Positions 7,242-12,619 of a stretch of 12,619 bases of DNA are shown piece after piece; within the stretch, counting starts at the first letter, position 1, and every line of letters begins with the position of its first letter. Below the pieces are notes generated by a model, which was not told where the DNA came from, did no database searches, and was given only the letters and a program-made list of their open reading frames with translations. The stretch is from Propionibacteriaceae bacterium (GTDB lineage: Bacteria > Actinomycetota > Actinomycetes > Propionibacteriales > Propionibacteriaceae). A program made the position numbers and the translations under genes. Where the stretch lies: contig JAISCH010000300.1 of NCBI GenBank assembly GCA_031265725.1, forward strand, positions 1-12,619. The letters are read 5' to 3'.

Positions 7242-8165
7242 ATGCAGCGCATCTCAACGTTGAGAGTGTCCCCGTTGTGCCTGGGCGGGAACGTGTTCGG
7301 CTGGACTGCCGACGTACCCACCTCCGAGGCGATCTTGGACGCCTACCTGGCCGGAGGCGGGAACTTCATCGACACTGCCGACACCTATTCCACCTGGGTT
7401 CCCGGCCATCCAGGCGGTGAGTCCGAGCGCATCATCGGCAACTGGCTGCGCAGCCGTAAGCATGACGTCGTGCTGGCCACCAAAGCGGGCAAGCACCCGC
7501 AGCGGCGCGGGCTGCGGCCGTCCAATCTGCGAGTCTGCCTGGACGGCTCCCGGCGACGGCTCGGGCTGGAGACGATAGACCTCTACTACGCCAACGCCGA
7601 CGATCCACATGTGCCCGCCGAGGATTGGCTGGGCGCTTTCAACGAGATGATCACCGAGGGCTTGATCAAGCACTACGGCCTGTCGAATTTCAGCGCCGAC
7701 CGGGTGCGCGAGGTGTGCGGAATCGCCCAGGCCAACAACCTCGTCCTGCCGGTTGCGGTGCAATCCGAGCATAACCTCGTCCACCGCAGTGATTTCGAGG
7801 GCGGCCTGGCCGAGGCTGCCGCAGAGTACGGGCTGGTGCTGGTCCCCCATTCCGGGCTCGCCTCCGGCTTCCTCACCGGGAAATACGACCGGGCGGAGCC
7901 TCCGCACGGGCCACGGGCCGGATGGGTAAAGCGCTATGCCACTGAAGCGGGTTTCCGGGTGGTCGATGTCCTGGTCAGCATCGCCGACGCCCATGATCTA
8001 GAACCGGCGACCGTCGCCCTGGCCTGGCTCCGGCAGACCCCGCAAGTGGTCTCCCCGATAGCCAGCGTCTCCGACCCGGAACAGTTGCCCGCCCTGCTGC
8101 AAGCGATGACCCTCCGGATCACCAAGCCCCAGTTCAACAAACTCTCCAAGGCCCTGACCGCCTGA
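7242..8165 (+). CDS. Aldo/keto reductase family protein with Asn in place of the catalytic His
   Basis: A 307-residue TIM-barrel protein of the NADP(H)-dependent aldo/keto reductase superfamily. Catalytic positions: D44 and Y49 in FIDTADTY, K81 in LATKAG, and the fourth position is N118 (IDLYYANADDP) where most members have His. The potassium-channel beta subunits (AKR6) also carry Asn there, so redox activity may be retained but slow. Later landmarks are GLIKHYGLSNFSADRVREV, QSEHNLVHR and the cofactor-phosphate region TPQVVSPIASVSDPEQL. AGGAAC lies 6 nt before the ATG at 7242, so it has a Shine-Dalgarno start within the operon led by the SIMPL gene. The substrate is unknown. Downstream it faces the vapBC cassette tail to tail; I see no strong terminator in 8166-8224. 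Confidence 0.9.
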   Translation: MQRISTLRVSPLCLGGNVFGWTADVPTSEAILDAYLAGGGNFIDTADTYSTWVPGHPGGESERIIGNWLRSRKHDVVLATKAGKHPQRRGLRPSNLRVCLDGSRRRLGLETIDLYYANADDPHVPAEDWLGAFNEMITEGLIKHYGLSNFSADRVREVCGIAQANNLVLPVAVQSEHNLVHRSDFEGGLAEAAAEYGLVLVPHSGLASGFLTGKYDRAEPPHGPRAGWVKRYATEAGFRVVDVLVSIADAHDLEPATVALAWLRQTPQVVSPIASVSDPEQLPALLQAMTLRITKPQFNKLSKALTA

Positions 8166-8226
8166 GCACCATCCCAACTCTACGATGTGGGGCTACTCGC
8201 CACCCATGAACAGTTTTGCCCGCCTC

Positions 8227-8253
8227 ATTCGACTGAACCCTCGATCTGCTGAG
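8227..8253 (-). repeat. 27-bp direct repeat, copy 1 (detached hsp20 3' end)
   Basis: Exactly identical over 27 bases to 8997-9023, the last codons of hsp20. On the minus strand this copy still reads QQIEGSVE and is followed by TGA, but has no hsp20 body in front of it. It begins 8 bases after the vapC stop codon. Together with copy 2 it brackets the vapBC cassette. Confidence 0.9.
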
Positions 8254-8261
8254 TGTCCGGC

Positions 8262-8666
8262 TCACACTTGGACGACTCGTATCTCTGGGCTGGATAGCAG
8301 TAACGACATATCACCAACATCAGCAGTCAGGATCACTGCGGGAGCATATTCCATAGCTGTGGAGGCGACAATCGCATCCACTGTCAAATCACGCTTCTTG
8401 CGACGCACCGACTCGGCGTGTTCACGCAACGCTCCAGCCCGGGCCGCGATACGTGCGGTGGCATCACAAACCACCAATCTGCCCAAAGTGTGCCAGTGGG
8501 CGGCATCGTTCGCTTTTCCAGTCATGACCTCAGCCAGCACCACAGTGGGCACCACCACTCGTTGATCATTCGCCAACGCAGCCATCAAAATCACTTGGCC
8601 ACTCGGCTCCTGGCGGGAAATCGAAGAAAACGCGGCAGAATCAAGGATCAGCGTAGGTCCGCTCAC
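8262..8666 (-). CDS. vapC: PIN-domain toxin, VapC type
   Basis: A 134-residue single PIN domain, the fold of VapC toxins that cut RNA with Mg2+. Likely metal-binding acids are D9 (LILDS), E46 (VVLAEVM), D97 (LTVDAIVAS) and D116 (ILTADVGDM), the expected four-acid layout. The GTG at 8666 overlaps the TGA of the upstream antitoxin gene by 4 bases (GTGA), the normal coupling in such pairs. The open frame reaches further up to 8837, but that part overlaps the antitoxin gene in another frame and is not real. RNA target unknown. The gene ends 8 bases before a stray copy of the hsp20 3' end. VapC naming is by fold and partner; it may belong to a neighbouring PIN-toxin subfamily. Confidence 0.85.
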   Translation of the reverse strand: MSGPTLILDSAAFSSISRQEPSGQVILMAALANDQRVVVPTVVLAEVMTGKANDAAHWHTLGRLVVCDATARIAARAGALREHAESVRRKKRDLTVDAIVASTAMEYAPAVILTADVGDMSLLLSSPEIRVVQV

Positions 8667-8890
8667 GCCAACTCCCGCGCCCGTTTCTCCACTACATCCA
8701 TTGGAACAGGCCCGTTGGCTTCTTCCATCTCCTGAATCAGCGCGGCAAGATTGTCCCGCTCGACCTGGCGTCGCAACGCTTGGGACACATAAGTCGACTG
8801 CTGTCCCCTCCCGGCGAAACCCTCCACCTGCGTCCATAGCTCAAACGGTATGGTGAACGACTTCCGGACGTAATCAGTTTCAGCTTGCAT
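8663..8890 (-). CDS. vapB: Ribbon-helix-helix antitoxin, VapB type
   Basis: A 75-residue antitoxin. The N-terminal half is a ribbon-helix-helix DNA-binding unit (strand VRKSFTIPFELW at 8-19, then helices through STYVSQALRRQVERDNL, 32-48). The acidic C-terminal part with ANGPVPMDVVEKRARELA would wrap around and neutralise the PIN toxin. The ATG at 8890 is preferred over 8905: a TATTAT hexamer lies exactly 6 bases in front of it (leaderless), and the upstream start would place part of the operator inside the gene. It is first in the cassette and overlaps vapC by 4 bases. It probably represses its own promoter through the 17-bp palindrome at 8898-8914. Confidence 0.83.
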   Translation of the reverse strand: MQAETDYVRKSFTIPFELWTQVEGFAGRGQQSTYVSQALRRQVERDNLAALIQEMEEANGPVPMDVVEKRARELA

Positions 8891-8896
8891 GCACCA

Positions 8897-8914
8897 ATAA
8901 TACAACCAGTATTA
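8897..8914 (-). promoter_or_regulatory. vapBC promoter -10 and autoregulatory operator
   Basis: The palindrome TAATAC-N5-GTATTA (8898-8914, perfect 6-bp arms) overlaps the -10 hexamer TATTAT (minus strand, 8902-8897), which is followed by six bases and the antitoxin ATG. A ribbon-helix-helix dimer bound here would block the promoter, the usual toxin-antitoxin autoregulation. Binding itself is inferred. Confidence 0.6.
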
Positions 8915-8944
8915 CTCAGCCAGGCTAGCTTGCAGTGAAAAGTA

Positions 8945-8987
8945 AGAGGCCGCGCCAATGAGCGGCTTGGCTCAAGGCGCGACCTCT
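8945..8987 (-). terminator. Terminator hairpin of hsp20
   Basis: Seven bases after the hsp20 stop, arms 8976-8987 and 8945-8956 form a 12-bp stem with one G-U wobble in the minus-strand transcript, plus an inner 5-bp stem (TGAGC/GCTCA). The 3' side runs into TTACTTTTC, so this is a good intrinsic terminator. The arms match the recO-pdtaR hairpin at 5560-5610. Confidence 0.75.
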
Positions 8988-8994
8988 GCGGATG

Positions 8995-9423
8995 TTATTC
9001 GACTGAACCCTCGATCTGCTGAGCGGTGTCGGCGTGGGTCACTGCGATCTTGCGCGGCTTGGCCTCCTCAGCCACTGGAATCGTCAGCTCTAAAACGCCG
9101 TCGGCGTAGCTGGCCTCGATCTTGTCGAGGGCGACTCCGTAGCCCAGGGTCAATTGCCTAGCGAAGGTGCCGGACGGACGTTCCCGGACCAGCCATTTCT
9201 TGTCTTGGGCTGGAATGGCGGCCCGCTCGGCGCGGACGGTCAGGGTACGTTCGTCAACATCAACGTCGATAGACGCCGGATCGACTCCGGGTAGATCGAT
9301 CTTGGCCACAAAAGCGTCGCCTTCGCGGTAGAGGTCCATCGGCATACCATTGCTCGCCGGGGTCCGGGAGAAGTCCCCAATCCAACGGTCCATCTCACGG
9401 AACGGATCAAATGCGCGTGCCAT
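8995..9423 (-). CDS. hsp20: Small heat-shock protein (Hsp20 family)
   Basis: ATP-independent holdase chaperone, 142 residues. The alpha-crystallin domain covers about 28-125, with IDLPGVDPASIDVDVDERTL cut here as IDLPGV and LTVRAER, and the typical ADGVLELTIP at 108-116. The C-terminal IxV motif for oligomer contact is IAV (126-128). I chose the ATG at 9423 because AGGAG stands 7 bases upstream and MARAFDPFREMDRW is a family-like N-terminus; the frame is open to 9480. Upstream are a perfect CIRCE and a near-consensus HAIR box, so control by HrcA and possibly HspR is expected. Its last 27 bases recur exactly at 8227-8253, beyond the vapBC cassette, suggesting that the cassette inserted at this gene's end. 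Confidence 0.95.
   Translation of the reverse strand: MARAFDPFREMDRWIGDFSRTPASNGMPMDLYREGDAFVAKIDLPGVDPASIDVDVDERTLTVRAERAAIPAQDKKWLVRERPSGTFARQLTLGYGVALDKIEASYADGVLELTIPVAEEAKPRKIAVTHADTAQQIEGSVE
8997..9023 (-). repeat. 27-bp direct repeat, copy 2 (3' end of hsp20)
   Basis: This is the genic copy: it codes for the last eight residues of Hsp20 and reaches the first base of the stop codon. It is identical to 8227-8253 and in the same orientation, 770 bp apart. Beyond the exact match a further dozen bases look related only with gaps. Confidence 0.9.
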
Positions 9424-9511
9424 AGCTAATCTCCTGTCTATTTTGTCCTGTGTCCCGCCAGCCGCACCGAGCCTCACCATATCCGGCAGCCCAGTCTCAC
9501 TGACGCTTTCA

Positions 9512-9538
9512 TTAGCACTCTCACTAGTCGAGTGCTAA
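9512..9538 (-). promoter_or_regulatory. CIRCE element (HrcA operator)
   Basis: TTAGCACTC-N9-GAGTGCTAA, identical to the CIRCE consensus at all 18 half-site positions. It lies about 90 bases upstream of the hsp20 ATG. HrcA binds this element and represses groE/dnaK-class genes; its use in front of hsp20 here is inferred from position. hrcA is not in the window. Confidence 0.93.
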
Positions 9539-9575
9539 CAACCAGTGTGCATCACAACAAGCAACAAATCAAGAA

Positions 9576-9596
9576 CTTGAGCCTACCCGACTCAAC
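9576..9596 (-). promoter_or_regulatory. HAIR-like element (HspR operator)
   Basis: CTTGAGC-N7-ACTCAAC matches the HAIR consensus CTTGAGT-N7-ACTCAAG at 12 of 14 half-site positions with the right spacing. It stands 37 bases upstream of the CIRCE element. HspR is the actinobacterial MerR-type heat-shock repressor. The distance to the hsp20 start (about 150 bases) means either a long leader or action at a distance. Confidence 0.65.
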
Positions 9597-9663
9597 TTTA
9601 TTCAGCCCTGCGCTAACCGATCCTTGCGACCATTCGGTTTCCGGTTCGCTGGGATGCCCAGGA

Positions 9664-10458
9664 TCAGACTGTACGAATGGTGCGGCGGCGTATTGCTAGC
9701 AGGCCCACGGCTACTAGCACCATGCTGGTGCCGATCAGCATTGCGCTGCCTGCCGCGTCGAAGCCATTTGTGAGGGGTTGACTGGCGAGTGCCCAATGCC
9801 ACGGCGAGGCGGCGGCGAGCCAGTCGAGGGAGTCGATCATGGGGAGCATGGAGTGGGCCAGGTAGCCCAGCGCCAGCACAGCGAATGACCCGGCCAGCAC
9901 GACGTTGGCGCGCAATCCCAGCCCGGCGAGCGCCAAGGCCAGGGCGGTATGGAACAGCGCCAACCCGAAGATGCCCAAGGTCGCCGCAGCCACCCCGGCG
10001 GCGTCGAGGTCCAGCTCGAAGGCCGGGCCACCGAAACCGACCATCGCCCCGACGACAGTGGCTACCGCCGCCAGCACCAGCACCACCGCGATAAGACGGC
10101 TGAGGTACACGCCCACTCTGCTCACCGGGAGCGCCAGCAGCAATTCCAGCCGTCCGGCGTCCTCGTCCCCGGCGGTCAGCGCGTTCATGTGCAGCACGCC
10201 GAGCGCCGCGAACAGTAGTGGCAGAAAGAGCGCGTAGAGATTCCCGTTGAGGAATCCGATCGGGGAACCGTAGTCTTCCAGCCCGAGTGCGGAGATCAGT
10301 TCCGGCGGCAGACCGCCCAATAGTGTGTCCAGCGATCCCGACTCGCTCATCGACGGCCACGCGGCCAGCACCGAAACAGTGAGGATGACGAGGACACCGC
10401 CCCAGATAAACGCGCTGCGCCGTTGCGCGCCCAAGCCCCGTCTCAACAATTCCAGCAT
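9664..10458 (-). CDS. ABC-2 type transporter permease
   Basis: Membrane part of an exporter, 264 residues, with about six hydrophobic segments near 17-34, 74-91, 119-141, 153-175, 184-203 and 236-256. The cytosolic loop GDEDAGRLELLLALPVSR (97-114) is the typical ABC-2 permease loop that contacts the ATPase. The C-terminus RRRTIRTV is basic and cytosolic. Its ATG overlaps the ATPase stop by one base (TAATG), so the two are coupled. Only one permease gene is present, so the transporter would work with a permease homodimer. The substrate cannot be deduced; the TetR context suggests an inducible efflux function. A different frame over the same DNA (9602-10732) is also open but is only a high-GC shadow. 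Confidence 0.88.
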   Translation of the reverse strand: MLELLRRGLGAQRRSAFIWGGVLVILTVSVLAAWPSMSESGSLDTLLGGLPPELISALGLEDYGSPIGFLNGNLYALFLPLLFAALGVLHMNALTAGDEDAGRLELLLALPVSRVGVYLSRLIAVVLVLAAVATVVGAMVGFGGPAFELDLDAAGVAAATLGIFGLALFHTALALALAGLGLRANVVLAGSFAVLALGYLAHSMLPMIDSLDWLAAASPWHWALASQPLTNGFDAAGSAMLIGTSMVLVAVGLLAIRRRTIRTV

Positions 10459-11387
10459 TATTCTGCGCTCCTTCTCGGGGCTGCGGGGGTGGTAGCTCCC
10501 GCGTTGCGGTAGTAAGACATGAATGCGGTTTCAAGCTCCGGCTCGGGCGCGGTGAGCGATTCCAACTCGTACTCACTGAGTCTCGCCAACAACGGGCCGG
10601 GCGGCCCCGACCACTGAATACGGAGCTCGCGGGGCCGTGGCGAATCGACCGGGCCAGCCCCGGCCAACTCCGCGAAAACGGACGGATGGGGTGCGGCTCC
10701 GGCGAAGACAGCCCGGAACTCCTGGGCGGCACCCCTGCGAAGTTGGTCGGTCGGCCCGTCAGCGACCACGACCCCGCCCCGGATGACGACGATGCGGTCC
10801 GCGACCCGTTCCACTTCGGAGAGGATGTGCGACGAGAACAGCACGCTCGTCCCGAGCGCGGTCAACTCCCCGAGGATCGATATGAACTCGTTCTGCACCA
10901 GCGGGTCCAGCCCGTTCGTCGGCTCGTCAAGGACCAGCAGGTCGGGCCGGGACATCAACGCCCCCACCAACGCCACCTTGCGGCGGTTCCCGGTGGAGAG
11001 TCCGCGCACTTGCCGGTCGGCCTGGACGCCGAGCCGTTCGATGAGTTCGTCCCGGAACCGCTCATCTACGCCGCCGCGAAGCCTGCTCCAACTCTTCAAT
11101 GTCGCGGCAATTGTCAACCGCTCGTCCAGCCGCAACTCCCCCGGTGAGTAGCCGACCTTCGCCCGCACCCGTCGTTCGCGCAAAGGGTCCGCCCCGAAAA
11201 GCCGCACGGTCCCGGCACTGGGATTCGACAACCCAAGCACCATCCGGATCGTGGTGCTCTTGCCCGCGCCGTTCGGCCCGATGAAGCCGAGCACCGTCCC
11301 CGGTTCCAACTCCAAATCCAGGCTCCGGACGGCGGTGAGACTGCCGAACCGCTTGGTCAGCTTCGCGCATTGGATGATCGGACTCAT
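10458..11387 (-). CDS. ABC transporter ATP-binding protein
   Basis: Nucleotide-binding subunit of the ABC-2 exporter, 309 residues. Walker A is GPNGAGKST (37-45), the region after it reads GYSPGELRL where the Q-loop belongs, the signature is LSTGNRRKV (130-138, a variant common in this subfamily), Walker B is LLVLDEP (D154, E155) and the H-loop histidine is H187 in FSSHILSEVE. The last 80 residues are a subfamily-specific extension rich in Pro and Ala. Its ATG overlaps the TGA of the tetR gene (ATGA) and its TAA overlaps the permease ATG, so all three genes form one tightly coupled operon. It is expected at the inner face of the membrane. Confidence 0.93.
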   Translation of the reverse strand: MSPIIQCAKLTKRFGSLTAVRSLDLELEPGTVLGFIGPNGAGKSTTIRMVLGLSNPSAGTVRLFGADPLRERRVRAKVGYSPGELRLDERLTIAATLKSWSRLRGGVDERFRDELIERLGVQADRQVRGLSTGNRRKVALVGALMSRPDLLVLDEPTNGLDPLVQNEFISILGELTALGTSVLFSSHILSEVERVADRIVVIRGGVVVADGPTDQLRRGAAQEFRAVFAGAAPHPSVFAELAGAGPVDSPRPRELRIQWSGPPGPLLARLSEYELESLTAPEPELETAFMSYYRNAGATTPAAPRRSAE

Positions 11388-12037
11388 AGCGACTCCCCGC
11401 TCTGTCGTTCCATTTGCTCCATCGCGGACTGGGCTGCCCGCAGGATCGAGTCGTTGGCATAGAAACCGTGTGTGAAAAGCTCCAGCATGGGGATGGTGAT
11501 GCGGACGGTCACTGCCGGAGTCAGCTTTTCCGCGCCGAGGGCACGCGCGAATTGGCGGCCCAGCACGAGCGGAGCCAACCCGAATAGGGTGAGCAGCAAC
11601 GCGGAGCCAGCCGGATCGCTCTGCGGATGGATGATGCCCGCCGCCTCCTGCTCTCTTATCGTGCGCAGGGTGCCACTCAAGATCCCATCGAAGACTTCAT
11701 CGGCGGCGGCTGAGTCGTCAGCCAATAGCTGAGCGAGATAGTTGAGCGCTGGCCCGTATGCGTCCAAGTCATTCAGGGCGGATTGAATCAACTCTATCGT
11801 CAGCGCCTCGTCCGCCCCGTCCTCGGTGAACATCGCCACCACATGCGTATTGCAGGCCGCCCGCAACCCGTCCTTATCCCCGAAGTGATGGACGATCAGT
11901 GCCGGACTCACTCCAGCGGCCTTGGCTATCATCCGCAGGCTGGTCCGCTGGAAGCCGTGCGTCCCGATCAATTCAATAGCCGCATTTCGGATACGGGCCC
12001 GAGTGGTCAGGTCATCGGGGTCAAGCATTGAACGCAT
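11384..12037 (-). CDS. TetR-family transcriptional regulator
   Basis: A 217-residue ligand-responsive repressor. The helix-turn-helix is at about 15-55 (ARIRNAAIELIGTHGFQRTS, then IAKAAGVSPALIVHHFGDKD). The C-terminal part is the variable helical ligand and dimer domain. I place the start at the ATG at 12037 because a consensus promoter (TTGACA-N17-TAATCT) ends seven bases upstream, which implies a leaderless mRNA. ATG 12028 is an alternative. A 34-bp palindrome covers the -10 and the start codon and is the probable autoregulatory operator. As first gene of the operon, overlapping the ABC ATPase by 4 bases, it most likely controls the exporter together with itself. The ligand is unknown. Confidence 0.92.
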   Translation of the reverse strand: MRSMLDPDDLTTRARIRNAAIELIGTHGFQRTSLRMIAKAAGVSPALIVHHFGDKDGLRAACNTHVVAMFTEDGADEALTIELIQSALNDLDAYGPALNYLAQLLADDSAAADEVFDGILSGTLRTIREQEAAGIIHPQSDPAGSALLLTLFGLAPLVLGRQFARALGAEKLTPAVTVRITIPMLELFTHGFYANDSILRAAQSAMEQMERQSGESL

Positions 12038-12062
12038 GTTTATTAGATTAAACAAGCGTTCA
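12029..12062 (-). promoter_or_regulatory. 34-bp palindrome, probable TetR operator
   Basis: Arms of 14 bases (12029-12042 and 12049-12062) are complementary at 13 of 14 positions around a 6-base centre; outer half TGAACGC, inner half TGTTTA. It overlaps the -10 hexamer and the start codon of the regulator gene, the usual place for an autorepressor. Such a long dyad may hold two overlapping dimer sites. Confidence 0.7.
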
Positions 12063-12073
12063 GTATCTGTCAA
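12045..12073 (-). promoter_or_regulatory. Promoter of the TetR-ABC operon
   Basis: TTGACA (12073-12068) and TAATCT (12050-12045) are 17 bp apart on the minus strand, a near-ideal housekeeping promoter. Seven bases separate the -10 from the ATG at 12037, so the transcript should begin at or next to the start codon. Confidence 0.75.
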
Positions 12074-12146
12074 GGCTCCACTGCTGGCAAACGCGAGCCC
12101 TGAGCGTGGCACAATCCGCGTCGCTTAGAACCGGCATTCCAGGCAC

Positions 12147-12152
12147 TAGGCT
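12147..12152 (+). promoter_or_regulatory. Leaderless -10 box of uppS
   Basis: TAGGCT is followed by six bases (TAACAG) and the GTG start of uppS at 12159. The hexamer and the spacing equal those of polA and the SIMPL gene. No clear -35 is present. This box and the divergent TetR promoter share the 121-bp gap 12038-12158. Confidence 0.5.
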
Positions 12153-12158
12153 TAACAG

Positions 12159-12619
12159 GTGGCCAAAAAGACTCCGCTTCCTCCCACTCCGCATCCATCG
12201 GGCGCGCGCGCACCAGAACTCAGTTCCGGGCTGGTGCCAAAGCATGTCGCTGTGGTGATGGACGGCAATGGGCGCTGGGCGAAGCAGCGCGGACTAGCCC
12301 GCACCGACGGTCACACCCGTGGCGAGGCCTCGCTATTCGATGTGATCGAAGGGGCCATCGAGATCGGGGTCCGCTATCTGTCCGCCTACGCCTTCTCCAC
12401 CGAGAACTGGAAACGCTCTCCGGACGAAGTGCGTTGGATCATGGGCTTCAACCGCGATGTGCTGCACCGTCGCCGGGACGATCTGGACGCGCTCGGAGTG
12501 CGGGTGCGTTGGGCCGGACGAGTGCCGCGACTATGGAAATCGGTCATCAAAGAGCTACAAGTGGCCGAGGAGCAGACCAAAGCCAACAACGTCCTCACTT
12601 TGCAGTTCTGCATGAATTA
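12159..12619 (+). CDS. uppS: Isoprenyl (undecaprenyl/decaprenyl) diphosphate synthase, 5' part
   Basis: Cis-prenyltransferase that makes the long-chain polyprenyl diphosphate for the cell-wall lipid carrier. The first 153 codons are present and the window end cuts the gene. Visible are the actinobacterial N-terminal segment [12 protein letters not shown], the pyrophosphate-binding motif [17 protein letters not shown] with catalytic D35, the [13 protein letters not shown] motif (76-88) and LTLQFCMN at the cut, just before the expected YGGR. The GTG at 12159 is chosen because the conserved N-terminal segment follows it and a TAGGCT box lies 7 bases upstream. Product chain length (C50 or C55) cannot be read from this part. 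In many actinobacteria recO is the direct neighbour; here a 5.7-kb accessory region separates them. Confidence 0.96.
   Translation, partial: MAKKTPLPPTPHPSGARAPELSSGLVPKHVAVVMDGNGRWAKQRGLARTDGHTRGEASLFDVIEGAIEIGVRYLSAYAFSTENWKRSPDEVRWIMGFNRDVLHRRRDDLDALGVRVRWAGRVPRLWKSVIKELQVAEEQTKANNVLTLQFCMN

Noticed and set aside
7254..7994. 246-codon minus-strand frame opposite the aldo/keto reductase
   Set aside because: Antisense shadow of a gene with clear catalytic motifs; no recognisable domain.
8166..9023. Insertion sequence or integrase with the vapBC cassette
   Set aside because: No transposase, recombinase or terminal inverted repeats were found between or next to the direct repeats; only the repeat itself supports mobility.
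9602..10732. 376-codon minus-strand frame overlapping the permease and ATPase genes
   Set aside because: It uses another frame over two well-supported genes and is Arg/Ser/Pro-rich without domain features.
1..12619. CRISPR arrays, tRNA or rRNA genes
   Set aside because: No regularly spaced repeat series and no cloverleaf-like or rRNA-like sequence was noticed on either strand by eye.

Overview
The window looks like chromosomal DNA of a high-GC Gram-positive bacterium (Actinomycetota). The evidence is an actinobacterial-type ribosomal protein S1 with a long acidic tail, an ANTAR response regulator of the PdtaR type, a DNA polymerase I with Tyr in motif B and no proofreading residues, an actinobacterial UppS N-terminus, heat-shock operators of both the HrcA (CIRCE) and HspR (HAIR) types, and many genes whose start codon sits directly on the expected transcription start (leaderless). 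I cannot name the genus. No stretch longer than about 240 bases lacks a gene.

Left part (1-6439, all minus strand): recO, pdtaR, a PaaI-like hotdog thioesterase, polA and rpsA, transcribed from right to left, with a terminator hairpin at the window edge after rpsA. The pdtaR-polA-rpsA order resembles M. tuberculosis Rv1626-Rv1629-Rv1630. The stop codon of pdtaR abuts the thioesterase start. A diverged duplicated unit of about 41 bp with a palindrome lies between the thioesterase gene and polA, and one copy sits exactly on the predicted leaderless polA promoter.

Middle part (6440-9600): a plus-strand pair (cytosolic SIMPL-domain protein, then an aldo/keto reductase whose catalytic His is replaced by Asn), then on the minus strand a vapBC-type toxin-antitoxin cassette and hsp20. 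The cassette is bounded by a 27-bp exact direct repeat that is the 3' end of hsp20, so it looks like an insertion at the end of the heat-shock gene. hsp20 carries a perfect CIRCE and a near-consensus HAIR box upstream.

Right part (9664-12619): an overlapping minus-strand operon of TetR regulator, ABC ATPase and ABC-2 permease, driven by a consensus promoter covered by a 34-bp palindrome, and divergent from it the 5' part of uppS, cut by the window end. recO and uppS, often neighbours in actinobacteria, are here about 5.7 kb apart and divergent, and the accessory genes (SIMPL-AKR, vapBC, hsp20, TetR-ABC) fill the gap. That makes 6440-12158 the accessory part of an otherwise housekeeping neighbourhood.
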